A DNA stretch of 64,000 nt from Phosphoribacter sp037045045 (lineage in GTDB: Bacteria; Actinomycetota; Actinomycetes; Actinomycetales; Dermatophilaceae): positions 310,001 through 374,000 of the forward strand of contig JBAOHL010000003.1 of assembly GCA_037045045.1 (NCBI GenBank), given 5' to 3'. How positions within the stretch are numbered: the stretch's first letter is position 1; every line of letters starts with the position of its first letter. Below, piece by piece: positions 41,463 to 50,429 of the stretch. A program made the translations under genes and the position numbers. Under the pieces are notes generated by a model that was not told the origin of the DNA, searched no databases, and saw only the letters and a program-made list of their open reading frames with translations.

Positions 41463-42958
41463 GGCCGGTGGCCGGGCCCGAAGTCCCTCGCCACGGCGAC
41501 AGCCGCGCGGACCTCGGTGAGCTGTTCGGCCACCCGCCGTGGCGCGGTCCCCCCGCGCGCGTCCCTCGAAGCGAGCGACCCGGCGACGACAAGGACGGTG
41601 CGCACCCCGGGGGTCAGCTGCGGGCTGATCCGCGCGAGGTCCTCGTCAGTGAGCTCCCACAGCTCGACCCCGAGTTCTTCGCAGCGCCGAACGCACGCCC
41701 CGGCCAGTTCGTGGGCTACCCGGAAGGGCACCCGCTGGCGCACCAGCCACTCGGCGACGTCCGTGGCGAGCGAGAAGCCCTGGGGAGCCAGCGACTGCAG
41801 CCGCTCGGTGTCGAAGACGAGGGTCCGGACGAGTCCGGCAAAGGCCGGCAAGAGGACGACGAGAGTGTCGACGGCGTCGAACACCGGCTCCTTGTCCTCC
41901 TGCAGGTCCCGGTTGTAGGCCAACGGCAGGCCCTTGAGCGTCGTCAGCAACCCAGCGAGGTCGCCGACGAGCCGACCGGCCTTGCCCCTCGCCAGCTCCG
42001 CGACGTCCGGGTTCTTCTTCTGCGGCATGATGCTCGACCCGGTGGAATACGCGTCGTCGAGGGCGACGTAGCCGAACTCCTTGGTCGCCCAGAGGACGAT
42101 CTCCTCGGCGAGGCGCGAGACGTCGACGGCAATCATCGCCGCGACGAAGGCGAACTCTGCGGCGAGGTCGCGGCTGGCCGTCCCGTCGATGGAGTTGGGC
42201 ACCGACGCCGAGAACCCGAGGTCCGCGGCGACGGCCTCGGGGTCCAGCCCGAGCGAGCTGCCGGCGAGTGCACCCGAGCCGTACGGCGAGACGTCGGCCC
42301 GCCGGTCCCAGTCGCGCAGTCGCTCGACGTCCCGCACGAGGGGCCACGCGTGCGCGAGCAGGTGATGAGCGAGCAGCACGGGCTGGGCGTGTTGGAGGTG
42401 GGTCCGTCCCGGCATGGCGACGCCGGTATGCCGCGCCGCCTGGTCGACGAGCGCGTCGACCACATCGAGGACCAGGCCGGCGACCTCGCGGGCGGCGTCG
42501 CGCAGGTACATCCGCAGCAACGTCGCGATCTGGTCGTTACGGCTGCGCCCGGCCCGCAGCCGACCGCCTAGGTCGGTGCCGGCGCGCTCCGTCAGCCCGC
42601 GCTCCAAGGCGGTGTGGACGTCCTCGTCCTCGGGGTCGGGGCCGAAGCGGCCCGCGGCGACGTCGGCCCCAAGGCGGTCGAGCGCGTCGAGCATGGCGAC
42701 CAGGTCCGTCTCGTCGAGCAGCCCCGCAGCGGCGAGCACCCGGGCGTGGGCCCGCGATCCGGCGACGTCGTAGGGCGCAAGGCGCCAGTCGAACTGGGTG
42801 CTGCGCGACAGTTCGGTGAGTGCCTGCGCGGGCCCATGAGCGAAACGCCCGCCCCACAACGCGGTTCGCCCATCCTCGGCTGGGGCGGTTCGCCCATCCT
42901 CGGCTGGGGCGGTCGAGCGGTCGGGCGGGGGGGCCGGGGTCCTCGGGTCCGTGGTCAC
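41459..42958 (-). CDS. argH: Argininosuccinate lyase
   Basis: ArgH cleaves argininosuccinate to arginine and fumarate. The 499-residue protein is longer than the usual 460-475 because of an N-terminal extension of about 30 residues with a duplicated APAEDGRT block. The core starts LWGGRFAHGPAQALTELSRS and includes RSRNDQIATLLRMYLRD and the fumarase/lyase signature GSSIMPQKKNPDVAELARGK. The start is GTG 42956-42958, but a shorter start inside the extension is possible. The TGA overlaps the glycosylase gene. Confidence 0.95.
   Translation of the reverse strand: MTTDPRTPAPPPDRSTAPAEDGRTAPAEDGRTALWGGRFAHGPAQALTELSRSTQFDWRLAPYDVAGSRAHARVLAAAGLLDETDLVAMLDALDRLGADVAAGRFGPDPEDEDVHTALERGLTERAGTDLGGRLRAGRSRNDQIATLLRMYLRDAAREVAGLVLDVVDALVDQAARHTGVAMPGRTHLQHAQPVLLAHHLLAHAWPLVRDVERLRDWDRRADVSPYGSGALAGSSLGLDPEAVAADLGFSASVPNSIDGTASRDLAAEFAFVAAMIAVDVSRLAEEIVLWATKEFGYVALDDAYSTGSSIMPQKKNPDVAELARGKAGRLVGDLAGLLTTLKGLPLAYNRDLQEDKEPVFDAVDTLVVLLPAFAGLVRTLVFDTERLQSLAPQGFSLATDVAEWLVRQRVPFRVAHELAGACVRRCEELGVELWELTDEDLARISPQLTPGVRTVLVVAGSLASRDARGGTAPRRVAEQLTEVRAAVAVARDFGPGHRP
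42861..42908. repeat. 24-bp tandem repeat in the argH 5' end
   Basis: Two copies of GCGGTTCGCCCATCCTCGGC plus TGGG (42861-42884, 42885-42908), each encoding an eight-residue APAEDGRT-type block upstream of the ArgH core. Confidence 0.85.
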
Positions 42959-42965
42959 GCGCTTC

Positions 42966-43445
42966 TCACTCCGTCGATCCGGTCAGGGCAAGCAACATCC
43001 GCGCCACGCCGGGTCCGGCCGCTCGGGTCCCGGTGACGACGAGGATGGTGTCGTCGCCGGCAATGGTGCCAAGGACATGGGGCAGCCGAGCCTGGTCGAT
43101 GGCCGACGCGAGGTGGTTGGCACCGCCCGGAGGGGTGCGCAAGACGACGAGATTGTCGGACGCTTCGGCGGTGAAGAGCAGCTCTTCGGCCACGCGGCGC
43201 AGCCGCTCGCTGGTGTCGCCGCCGCGCGTGTTCGGGCCGCCTGTGGGGATCGCGTAGACCAGGGTGCGGCCTTCGCGGACCTTGACCGCACCGAGGCGCA
43301 CGAGGTCGCGCGACAGCGTGGCCTGGGTGACGTCGATGCCCTCGTCGGACAGCAGCCCGAGCAACTCGCTCTGCGAACGGATGGGCCGCTCGTCAATCAA
43401 CTCGGCGACCCTGGCCTGGCGGGCGATCCGCGAGCCGGCAAGCAT
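42966..43445 (-). CDS. argR: Arginine repressor
   Basis: ArgR is a hexameric repressor using arginine as co-repressor. The 159-residue protein has an N-terminal winged-helix DNA-binding domain (RVAELIDERPIRSQSELLGL, VTQATLSRDLVRLGAVKV) and a C-terminal arginine-binding domain with GDDTILVVTGTRAAGPGVA. The ATG overlaps the argD stop as TGATG, and argH follows 7 bp after its stop. It most likely controls this operon through the site upstream of argC. Confidence 0.95.
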   Translation of the reverse strand: MLAGSRIARQARVAELIDERPIRSQSELLGLLSDEGIDVTQATLSRDLVRLGAVKVREGRTLVYAIPTGGPNTRGGDTSERLRRVAEELLFTAEASDNLVVLRTPPGGANHLASAIDQARLPHVLGTIAGDDTILVVTGTRAAGPGVARMLLALTGSTE

Positions 43446-44638
43446 CAGCGGGCCTCGTCGAGGATCGCCGGGAGGGCGTCGACGAACGTGTCGAGCTCGT
43501 TGGCCTCGATGACCAGCGGTGGAGCCAGCCGGACCGTGGCCGGCGCGGCAGCGTTGACGATGAACCCTGCCCCCCGCGCCGAGGCGACGACGGCGGCGGC
43601 TATCGGCTCACGCAGCTGTACCGCGCGCAACAGGCCGCGCCCCCGCTGGTGATCGACGAGTGGATGGGCCAGCGTCCCGATCCGGGTAGCCAGGTGATCT
43701 CCCATCGCGACGGCGTGCGCCAACAGCCCGTCGCCCTCGATGGTGCGGATCGTCGCGAGACCCGCGGCACAGGCCAACGGGTTGCCCCCGAACGTGCTGC
43801 CGTGCTGACCTGCGGTGAGCAGCCCGGTCACGGCCGGCCCGTAGGTCACCAGCGCGCCGATCGGTACGCCCGCGGCGAGGCCCTTGGCCAGCGTCACGGC
43901 ATCGGGCACGACGCCGCTGGCGTGGCTGGCCAGCCAATCCCCGGTGCGGCCCATGCCCGACTGGACCTCGTCGAGCACGAGCAGCGCTCCGACCTCGGTG
44001 GTAAGCGATCGCGCGAGTCGCAGATACTCCGCCGACACTTCGATGACGCCCGCCTCGCCCTGGATTGGCTCGAGGACCACGGCGGCCAGCCGCTCCCCCA
44101 CCTGCGCGACGAGGTCGCGCAGCGCTGTCGCGTCCCCGTAGGGCACCCGCCTGACGTCGGGAAGCAAGGGCTCGAACGGTTCCCGGTATGCCGCCTTGCC
44201 GGTGAGCGCAAGCGCGCCGGTCGACCGGCCGTGGAAGGCGTTCTCCGCGGCGACGATGACCTGACGCCCCGTGCGCCGAGTGAGCTTGACCACGGCCTCG
44301 ATCGCCTCGGTGCCGCTGTTGGCGAAGAACACGGCCGACCCGGCGGGTGCCCCGCAGATGCGCAGCACCGCCTCGGCGAGCTCGATCTGCGGCTCTGACG
44401 TGAAGAAGTTGGACACATGCACGAGCGAGGACGCCTGTTTGGTCACCGCGTCCACGACGGCGGGGTGCCCGTGTCCCAGGGTGTTGACCGCGATCCCGGC
44501 CAGCAGGTCGAGGTATCGCTTGCCGTCGACGTCGACGACGTAACACCCACTCCCGTGCGAGAGGACGAGCTGCGGCGCCCCGAAGACCGGCAGCAGCGAC
44601 GCGGCATACCGGGCCAGCCAGTCCTCACCGTGGGTCAC
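43445..44638 (-). CDS. argD: Acetylornithine aminotransferase
   Basis: A PLP enzyme converting N-acetylglutamate semialdehyde to N-acetylornithine. The 397-residue protein starts (GTG) THGEDWLARYAASLLPVFG and has FFANSGTEAIEAVVKL, AFHGRSTGALALTGKA, LVLDEVQSGMGRTG and the PLP lysine in TLAKGLAAGVPIGA. Its start overlaps the argB stop (GTGA). In many actinobacteria argF comes next, but here argR follows directly. Confidence 0.95.
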   Translation of the reverse strand: MTHGEDWLARYAASLLPVFGAPQLVLSHGSGCYVVDVDGKRYLDLLAGIAVNTLGHGHPAVVDAVTKQASSLVHVSNFFTSEPQIELAEAVLRICGAPAGSAVFFANSGTEAIEAVVKLTRRTGRQVIVAAENAFHGRSTGALALTGKAAYREPFEPLLPDVRRVPYGDATALRDLVAQVGERLAAVVLEPIQGEAGVIEVSAEYLRLARSLTTEVGALLVLDEVQSGMGRTGDWLASHASGVVPDAVTLAKGLAAGVPIGALVTYGPAVTGLLTAGQHGSTFGGNPLACAAGLATIRTIEGDGLLAHAVAMGDHLATRIGTLAHPLVDHQRGRGLLRAVQLREPIAAAVVASARGAGFIVNAAAPATVRLAPPLVIEANELDTFVDALPAILDEAR

Positions 44639-45561
44639 GGGGTCACCCCCGCGTCCGGGAGCACCATCGTCCCGATGCCTTCGTCGGTGAAGACCTCCAG
44701 CAGCAGGGAGTGGGCCCGCCGGCCGTCGACGACGTGCGCCTGCGGCACGCCGCCCTCGACGGCGCGGATGCACGCCTCGAGCTTGGGCACCATGCCGGAA
44801 TCCACTCGGGTGAGCAGATCCTTGGCGTCGGTGACCGAGATCTGCGAGAGCAACGAATCGCGATCCGGCCAGTTGGCAAAGACGCCCTCGACATCGGTGA
44901 GCACGACGAGCTTGCGGGCCCGCAGAGCCACCGCGAGCGCGGCTGCCGCGGTGTCGGCGTTGACGTTGAGGACCTGACCGGCCTCGTCGAGATCCGGGGC
45001 GACCGTCGAGACGACGGGGATCCGCCCGGCGTCGACGATGTCGAGCACGGCCTCGGGATTGACGTGCTCGACGTCGCCGACGAGCCCGAGGTCGACGTGT
45101 TCGCCGTCGACGGTGGTGCCGCGCCGGCGGGCCCCGAAGAGTTCGGCATCCTCGCCGGAGAGGCCGACCGCCAGGGGGCCGTGCTGGTTGAGCAAGCCGA
45201 CGATCTCGCGCCCGACCTGGCCGGTGAGGACCATCCGCACGACGTCCATGACCTCCGGCGTGGTCACCCGCAGCCCCCCCTTGAACTCGCTGGGCAGGCC
45301 GAGCCGAGTGAGCATCGCGCCGATCTGCGGACCGCCGCCGTGGACGACGACCGGCCGCAAGCCGGCATACCGCAGGAAGGCCACGTCCTGGGCGAAGGCG
45401 TTCGTCAACGGTTCGCTGACCATGGCGTTGCCGCCGTACTTGACGACGACGAGGGCCCCGCGGAATCGCTCGAGCCAGGGCAGGGCCTCGACCAGGGTCG
45501 CGGCCTTGCCGGCGGCCACCCGCAGCGCGGCCGCGTCGATGAGACCTCGGATCGTGCTCAT
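44635..45561 (-). CDS. argB: Acetylglutamate kinase
   Basis: ArgB phosphorylates N-acetylglutamate. The 308-residue protein has the amino-acid-kinase signatures VVVKYGGNAMVSE, VVVHGGGPQIGAML, LNVNADTAAAALAVAL and LTDVEGVFANWPDRDSLLSQ. The N-terminal helix (ALRVAAGKAATLVEALPWLE) is typical of arginine-sensitive hexameric forms, so feedback inhibition by arginine is likely. It starts 10 bp after argJ. Confidence 0.96.
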   Translation of the reverse strand: MSTIRGLIDAAALRVAAGKAATLVEALPWLERFRGALVVVKYGGNAMVSEPLTNAFAQDVAFLRYAGLRPVVVHGGGPQIGAMLTRLGLPSEFKGGLRVTTPEVMDVVRMVLTGQVGREIVGLLNQHGPLAVGLSGEDAELFGARRRGTTVDGEHVDLGLVGDVEHVNPEAVLDIVDAGRIPVVSTVAPDLDEAGQVLNVNADTAAAALAVALRARKLVVLTDVEGVFANWPDRDSLLSQISVTDAKDLLTRVDSGMVPKLEACIRAVEGGVPQAHVVDGRRAHSLLLEVFTDEGIGTMVLPDAGVTP

Positions 45562-45571
45562 GGGGCTGCCC

Positions 45572-46729
45572 TCACGTGCTGTAGGCGGAGTTCTCGTGGA
45601 CGTAGTCGTGGGTGAGGTCATTGGTCCAGATCGTCGCGGTGTGGTCGCCGGCGTCGAGGTCGACCAGAACGTGGACATGGCGCGGGGCGAGGTCCACGAG
45701 GCTGCGGTCCGCGCCGACTCCGCCGTCGCGGCATACCGGTATGCCGTTCATCGTCACCGCCAGCCGAGCCGGGTCGAAGTCGGCCCGGGTCGTGCCGATC
45801 GCCGCGAGGACCCGGCCCCAGTTGGGGTCGTTGCCGAAGACCGCACACTTGAAGAGGGTGTTGCGGGCGATGGACCGACCCACCTCGAGGGCGTCGCCGA
45901 CGCTGGCCGCGGACCGCACCTCGATCTCGATGTCGTGGTGTGCGCCCTCAGCGTCCGCGACGAGTTGCCGGGCCAGGTCGGCGCAGACCGCGAGCAGCGC
46001 CTCGGCGAACTCGCTCGGGCTCGGGGCGACCTGCGAGGCGCCGGAGGCCATCACCAGGACGGTGTCGTTGGTCGACATACACCCGTCGGAGTCGACCCGG
46101 TCGAAGGTCAGCGCGGTGGCCTGGCGCAGGGCGGCGTCGAGGGTGGGGCGGTCGGTCACCGCATCGGTCGTGAGGACGACGAGCATCGTCGCGAGGCCTG
46201 GGGCGAGCATGCCGGCGCCCTTGGCCATCCCCGAGATGCCCCATCCGTCTCCGGCATGGCTGGCCTGCTTGGCGACGGTGTCGGTGGTGAGGATCGCGTG
46301 GGCTGCGGCGTCGTGACCGCCGGGGGCCAACGCCGCGGCCGCCGCGTCGATGCCGGCGAGCAGGGTTGGCATCGGCAGGCGCGCGCCGATCAGGCCGGTC
46401 GAACACACCGCGACGTCCCCGGGGGACACCCCGAGGACCTGGCTGACGTGCTCGGCGCTGCGGTGGGTGTCGAGGAATCCGGGCGCCCCCGTGCAGGCGT
46501 TGGCGCCGCCGGAGTTGAGCACGACGGCGTCGGCCCGTCCGTCGGCGAGGACCTGGCGGGTCCAGGTCACCGGTGCCGCCTCGACCCGGTTGGTCGTGAA
46601 CACGGCCGCGGCGTGGTGGTCCGGGCCGTCGTTGACGACGAGCGCGACGTCGAGCCGACCGCCGCTCTTGAGACCCGCGGCGACCCCGCTTGCCCGGAAA
46701 CCCTTGGGCAGCAACACGATCGGGTTCAT
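45572..46729 (-). CDS. argJ: Bifunctional ornithine acetyltransferase / N-acetylglutamate synthase
   Basis: ArgJ recycles the acetyl group from acetylornithine to glutamate. The 385-residue protein is an Ntn-hydrolase-like enzyme that cleaves itself between Ala180 and Thr181 in MLAPGLATMLVVLTTDA. GGANACTGAPGF and the C-terminal HENSAYST are family features. Its ATG overlaps the argC stop (ATGA). An unusual palindrome made of two 8-mers, CGGCATACCGGTATGCCG, lies at 45729-45746 within the coding sequence. Whether it also has the first-step synthase activity is not certain from sequence. Confidence 0.96.
   Translation of the reverse strand: MNPIVLLPKGFRASGVAAGLKSGGRLDVALVVNDGPDHHAAAVFTTNRVEAAPVTWTRQVLADGRADAVVLNSGGANACTGAPGFLDTHRSAEHVSQVLGVSPGDVAVCSTGLIGARLPMPTLLAGIDAAAAALAPGGHDAAAHAILTTDTVAKQASHAGDGWGISGMAKGAGMLAPGLATMLVVLTTDAVTDRPTLDAALRQATALTFDRVDSDGCMSTNDTVLVMASGASQVAPSPSEFAEALLAVCADLARQLVADAEGAHHDIEIEVRSAASVGDALEVGRSIARNTLFKCAVFGNDPNWGRVLAAIGTTRADFDPARLAVTMNGIPVCRDGGVGADRSLVDLAPRHVHVLVDLDAGDHTATIWTNDLTHDYVHENSAYST
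45729..45746. repeat. 18-bp perfect palindrome of two 8-mers
   Basis: CGGCATACCGGTATGCCG is two head-to-head copies of the abundant 8-mer with a 2-bp centre. It is inside argJ and encodes Asn-Gly-Ile-Pro-Val-Cys-Arg (with the rare ATA codon), so the DNA word is fitted into coding sequence. Confidence 0.9.
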
Positions 46730-47769
46730 GGCGCCACACCTACAAGCGGCAGGCCGGCGGTCTCGGGCAGGCCGAGGGCGAGGTTCGCGCACTGGATCGC
46801 GGCGCCGGCGGTGCCCTTGGCGAGGTTGTCGAGCGCGGCGACTGCGACGACTCGACCCACCCGTTCGTCGACCGTGACCTGGATGTGCACGGCGTTGCTT
46901 CCGAGGACGTCCGCGGTGCGCGGCCAGGTCCCCTCGGGCAGGACGTGGACGAAGGGCTCCTCCGCGTATGCCGCCGTCCAGACGTCGCGGACCTGCCCGC
47001 TCGACGCGTCGGGCCGCAGCCGGGCCGCGCACGTCGCGAGGATTCCCCGAGCCATCGGCGCCAAGGTGGGGGTGAACGAGACGCCGACCGGCCGACCGGC
47101 CGCCGCGCCGAGGTTCTGCTCGATTTCGGGGGTGTGCCGGTGCACCCCACCGACCCCGTAGGGGGACATCGAGCCCATGACCTCAGCGCCGAGCAGGTGG
47201 GCTTTGAGCGACTTGCCCGCCCCCGACGTCCCGCTCGCCGCGACGACGACGACGTCGGTCGGCTCGAGCAGACCGGCAGCGAAGCCCGGCGCGAGGGCGA
47301 GGGAGACCGCGGTGGGATAGCACCCGGGCACGGCGATGCGTCTGGCCCCCGCCAGTGCCGAGCGCGCTTTGACCCCGCCCGCACCGAGCAACTCCGGCAA
47401 GCCGTAGGGCCAGCGCCCGGCATACGCGGTGTCGTAGAACGCCGTCCACGCAGCCGGGTCGGCGAGTCGGAAGTCGGCCCCGCAGTCGATGACGACGCTC
47501 CCCCCGGGCAGCGCGCTCGCCAGGGCGGCAGAGGCCCCGTGGGGCAACGCGAGGAAAACCACGTCGTGCCCCGCGAGGGTTTCGGGGGTCGTCGCCTCGA
47601 TGCGGCGGTCGGCCAATGGGGTGAGATGCGGGTGGATCTCGCCGAGTTGACGACCGGCGGAGGAGTCGGCCGTGAGGGTCGTCAGGGACAGTGTCGGATG
47701 CCCGAGCAGCAGACGGATGAGTTCGCCGCCGGCATACCCGCTGGCCCCGGCGACCGCGACGCTGACCAT
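46726..47769 (-). CDS. argC: N-acetyl-gamma-glutamyl-phosphate reductase
   Basis: ArgC reduces acetylglutamyl phosphate with NADPH. The 347-residue protein starts MVSVAVAGASGYAGGELIRLL, with a dinucleotide-binding glycine motif, and has the catalytic cysteine in AVPGCYPTAVSLALAPGF and the HRHTPEIEQNL segment. It is the first gene of argC-J-B-D-R-H and lies downstream of pheT, a common actinobacterial arrangement. A TATAGT box lies only 8 nt upstream of the ATG, so transcripts may be leaderless. Confidence 0.96.
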   Translation of the reverse strand: MVSVAVAGASGYAGGELIRLLLGHPTLSLTTLTADSSAGRQLGEIHPHLTPLADRRIEATTPETLAGHDVVFLALPHGASAALASALPGGSVVIDCGADFRLADPAAWTAFYDTAYAGRWPYGLPELLGAGGVKARSALAGARRIAVPGCYPTAVSLALAPGFAAGLLEPTDVVVVAASGTSGAGKSLKAHLLGAEVMGSMSPYGVGGVHRHTPEIEQNLGAAAGRPVGVSFTPTLAPMARGILATCAARLRPDASSGQVRDVWTAAYAEEPFVHVLPEGTWPRTADVLGSNAVHIQVTVDERVGRVVAVAALDNLAKGTAGAAIQCANLALGLPETAGLPLVGVAP

Positions 47770-47812
47770 GGCGCATGACTATACACGACCATGACTCCTC
47801 ATACAGACTATC
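47770..47812 (-). promoter_or_regulatory. argC promoter and candidate ArgR operator
   Basis: On the minus strand TATAGT (47778-47783) lies 8 nt before the argC ATG, the right distance for a start at or next to the codon, that is, a leaderless mRNA. The unusually AT-rich flank contains TGTATGAGGAGTCATG and TGTATAGTCATG, which look like two weak ARG-box-type sites. ArgR is encoded in this operon. The operator call is inference. Confidence 0.45.
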
Positions 47813-47856
47813 CCGCGAGGGTCGAACGCCTCACGAGACGCACCCGGGCTGCGACG

Positions 47857-50428
47857 TCAGCGTTGAACCGCTCCCAGGGCCGCGGTCGCGGACACCGCGG
47901 CGTCGCGGAATCGGCTCACCTCGTCGGTCGTCAGGGTGCGATCAGGAGCCCGGAACGCCAGCCGGAAGGCCAGCGACTTCTTCGCCGCACCGACCTGCTC
48001 GCCGCGATACACGTCGAAGAGGACCACTGCCTCCAGGAGCGGGCCGGCGCCGGAGCGCAGGGCCGCCTCGACGGCACCTGCAGTGACCGCCTCGTCGACG
48101 GTGAGGGCGACGTCGCTCCAGGCCACCGGGTGGGCGGAGAAGTCCCGTTGCTGCGGAGGTTGCACGCTCGCGGCGACGAGGACGTCGATGTCGACGTCGG
48201 CCGCGACACAGCCGGCGGGCAGCCCGAGGCGCGACAACACCGTGGGATGTAGCTCGCCGGCATGGCCAACGAGGGTGCCGTCGGCCAGCAGCAGCCGTGC
48301 GCAGCGACCCGGGTGCCACGGTGGCTGGTCCGCGTCGGACTCGACCCGCAGGTCGAGCGCCAATGCGCCGGCCATGGCCGCGACAGCGTCCACTGCGTCG
48401 GTCCAGTCCACCGCCCGGCCTCGGCCCCACCATCCGGCGCGTTCGATATCACCGGCGACGAGCAACGCCGCCCGACGTGGTTGAGGAGGTACCGCGGCGT
48501 CGATCGAGGCGATCGTCGCGTCGTCGGGGCGCTTGTCGACCGGAGGCACCGGGGCGGTGTGCGAGGAGCCGGGGACCGGCCGCGTGACGAGGCCGAGCTC
48601 GAAGAGCGCGACGTCCTTCATCCCCCGAGAGACGTTGCGGCGCAAGGCATCCACCAGGGTGTCGAGCACCGAGGTGCGCATCAGGGGAGCTTCGTCCGAC
48701 AGGGGGTTGGCCACCCGGATCGCGCTGCGGCGCGGGTCCGCGGGAGCGAGACCGAGGTCGTCCCAGAGGCCTTCGGCGACAAACGGGTAGGTGAGCACCT
48801 CGGTGTAGCCGCGCCCAGCGAGGACGTTCGCGACGGTCCGGCGCACCAGCTGGCCGTGGGTGAGGCCTCGCCCGGCGGGCGGGTTCGGCAGCACCGACGG
48901 GATTGTGTCGTACCCGTCGATGCGGGCGACTTCCTCGGCGTAGTCGGGTCCGTCGACGAGGTCCGGCCGCCACGACGGCGGAGTGCACGCGCACGGTCGG
49001 GCCACCGTCGTCCTGCACGAGGCACCCGAGCTGACCGACGATGTCAAGGACTCGCTCGCGGGAGTAGTCGACGCCGACGAGCCGGGCGGGCAGCGTCGGG
49101 TCGAGCTCGGATGCCGGCCGGGCGGGTGGTTCGCCGACGTCCGTGACCCCCGGGTCGGGTGTGCCGCCACCGTATTCGACGAGGAGGGAGACCGCCAGAT
49201 GGGCTGCCGCCGCGGACACCTGCGGGTCGACGCCCCGCTCGTACCGCTTCGAGGCCTCGCTGACCAGGCGGTGTCGCCGAGAGGTCCGGGCCACCGTCAC
49301 CGGGTCGAAGTGCGCCGACCTCGATGAGCACGTTCGTCGTTGTCGGCGTGACCTCGCTGAGGTCTCCCCGCCCATGACGCCCGCGAGGGCCAACGGCAGC
49401 GCGCCTCCGTCGGTGATGAGCAGGTCCTGCGGGTCCAGGGTGCGCACCACGTCGTCGAGGGTCGTGAGGGTCTCGCCCGCGTGCGCCCGGCGCACGACGA
49501 TCGACCCGGACAGCCGGTCGAGGTCGAACGCGTGCAGCGGCTGGCCGAGCGCGCAGCATGACGTAGTTGGTGACGTCGACGGCCAGCGAGATCGGGCGCA
49601 TGCCCTGCTTGGGTGAGCCGCCGCCGCAGCCACGCCGGCGAGGGCGCCGTGGGGTCGACGCCTCGGACGATGCGGGCGACGTAACGGTCGCACCCGGCTC
49701 GTCCGTCGATCGGTGCGCTCGTCGAGCAGGCGCACGGCATACCCGCCGTCGTTACGCGTCGGGGACGACCGGGCACGAGTGCCGGGGTCGCGGTACGCCG
49801 CCGGGCGGGCTGCCCTGAGAGTGCCAGTACTCGCGGGCTAGGCCGCGGACCGAGAAGCAGTACCCGCGGTCGGGCGTGACGTTGAGCTCGACGACCTCGT
49901 CGTCGAGGCCGAGCAGTGCGATGGCGTCGTCGCCGGGTTCGAGCGAGGCAGCTGCCGCCGAGCCGAGATAGCTGCTCAGGACGATGATCCCGCTGTGGTC
50001 CTCGCCGAGGCCCAGCTCGTCCTCGGCGCAGATCATCCCGTTGCGAGACCCGCCCGTACGTCTTGCGGGCGCGAGATCGGCCATCCCGCCAGGCAGGACC
50101 GCCCCGGGCAGCACGACGACGACGAGATCGCCGACGAGGAAGTTCGTGGCGCCGCAGACGATGTGCTGCGCGGTGCCCTCGGTGACGTCGCTGGCCGTGC
50201 TCGCCGACGTCGACGAGGCAGAACCGGATCGTCTTGCCGTTCTTCTGGACTTGCTCCTCGATCGTCGAGCACGCGCCCGACGACGACGGGCCCGCTCAGC
50301 CCGCCGCCGTGGATGGCCTCCTCCTCGAGGCCGACCGAGACGAACGCCGTCGGCGACGTCCGCGGCCGGTCGCGCCCGGGCGCGACGATCGGCGTAGCTC
50401 CCCCAGCCACCGACAGCGGGGCGCGCAT
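47857..50428 (-). pseudogene. pheT: pheT with many frame breaks, probably intact gene with sequence errors
   Basis: The reading follows the phenylalanyl-tRNA synthetase beta chain in order: N-terminal MRAPLS, tRNA-binding domain (MICAEDELGLGEDHSGIIVL), B3/B4 and B5 domains (LGQPLHAFDLDRLSG, RYERGVDPQVSAAAAHL), the VDYSRERVLDIVGQLGC segment, the catalytic-like domain, and a clean ferredoxin-fold anticodon-binding C-terminus ending at 47857. Between about 50412 and 48980 the frame changes repeatedly. In most places removing one base restores the family sequence. The 3' half (48970-47857) is a single open frame. Total span 2,572 nt, as expected for about 840 residues. I favour sequencing error over true decay. 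Confidence 0.85.
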
Positions 50429-50429
50429 G

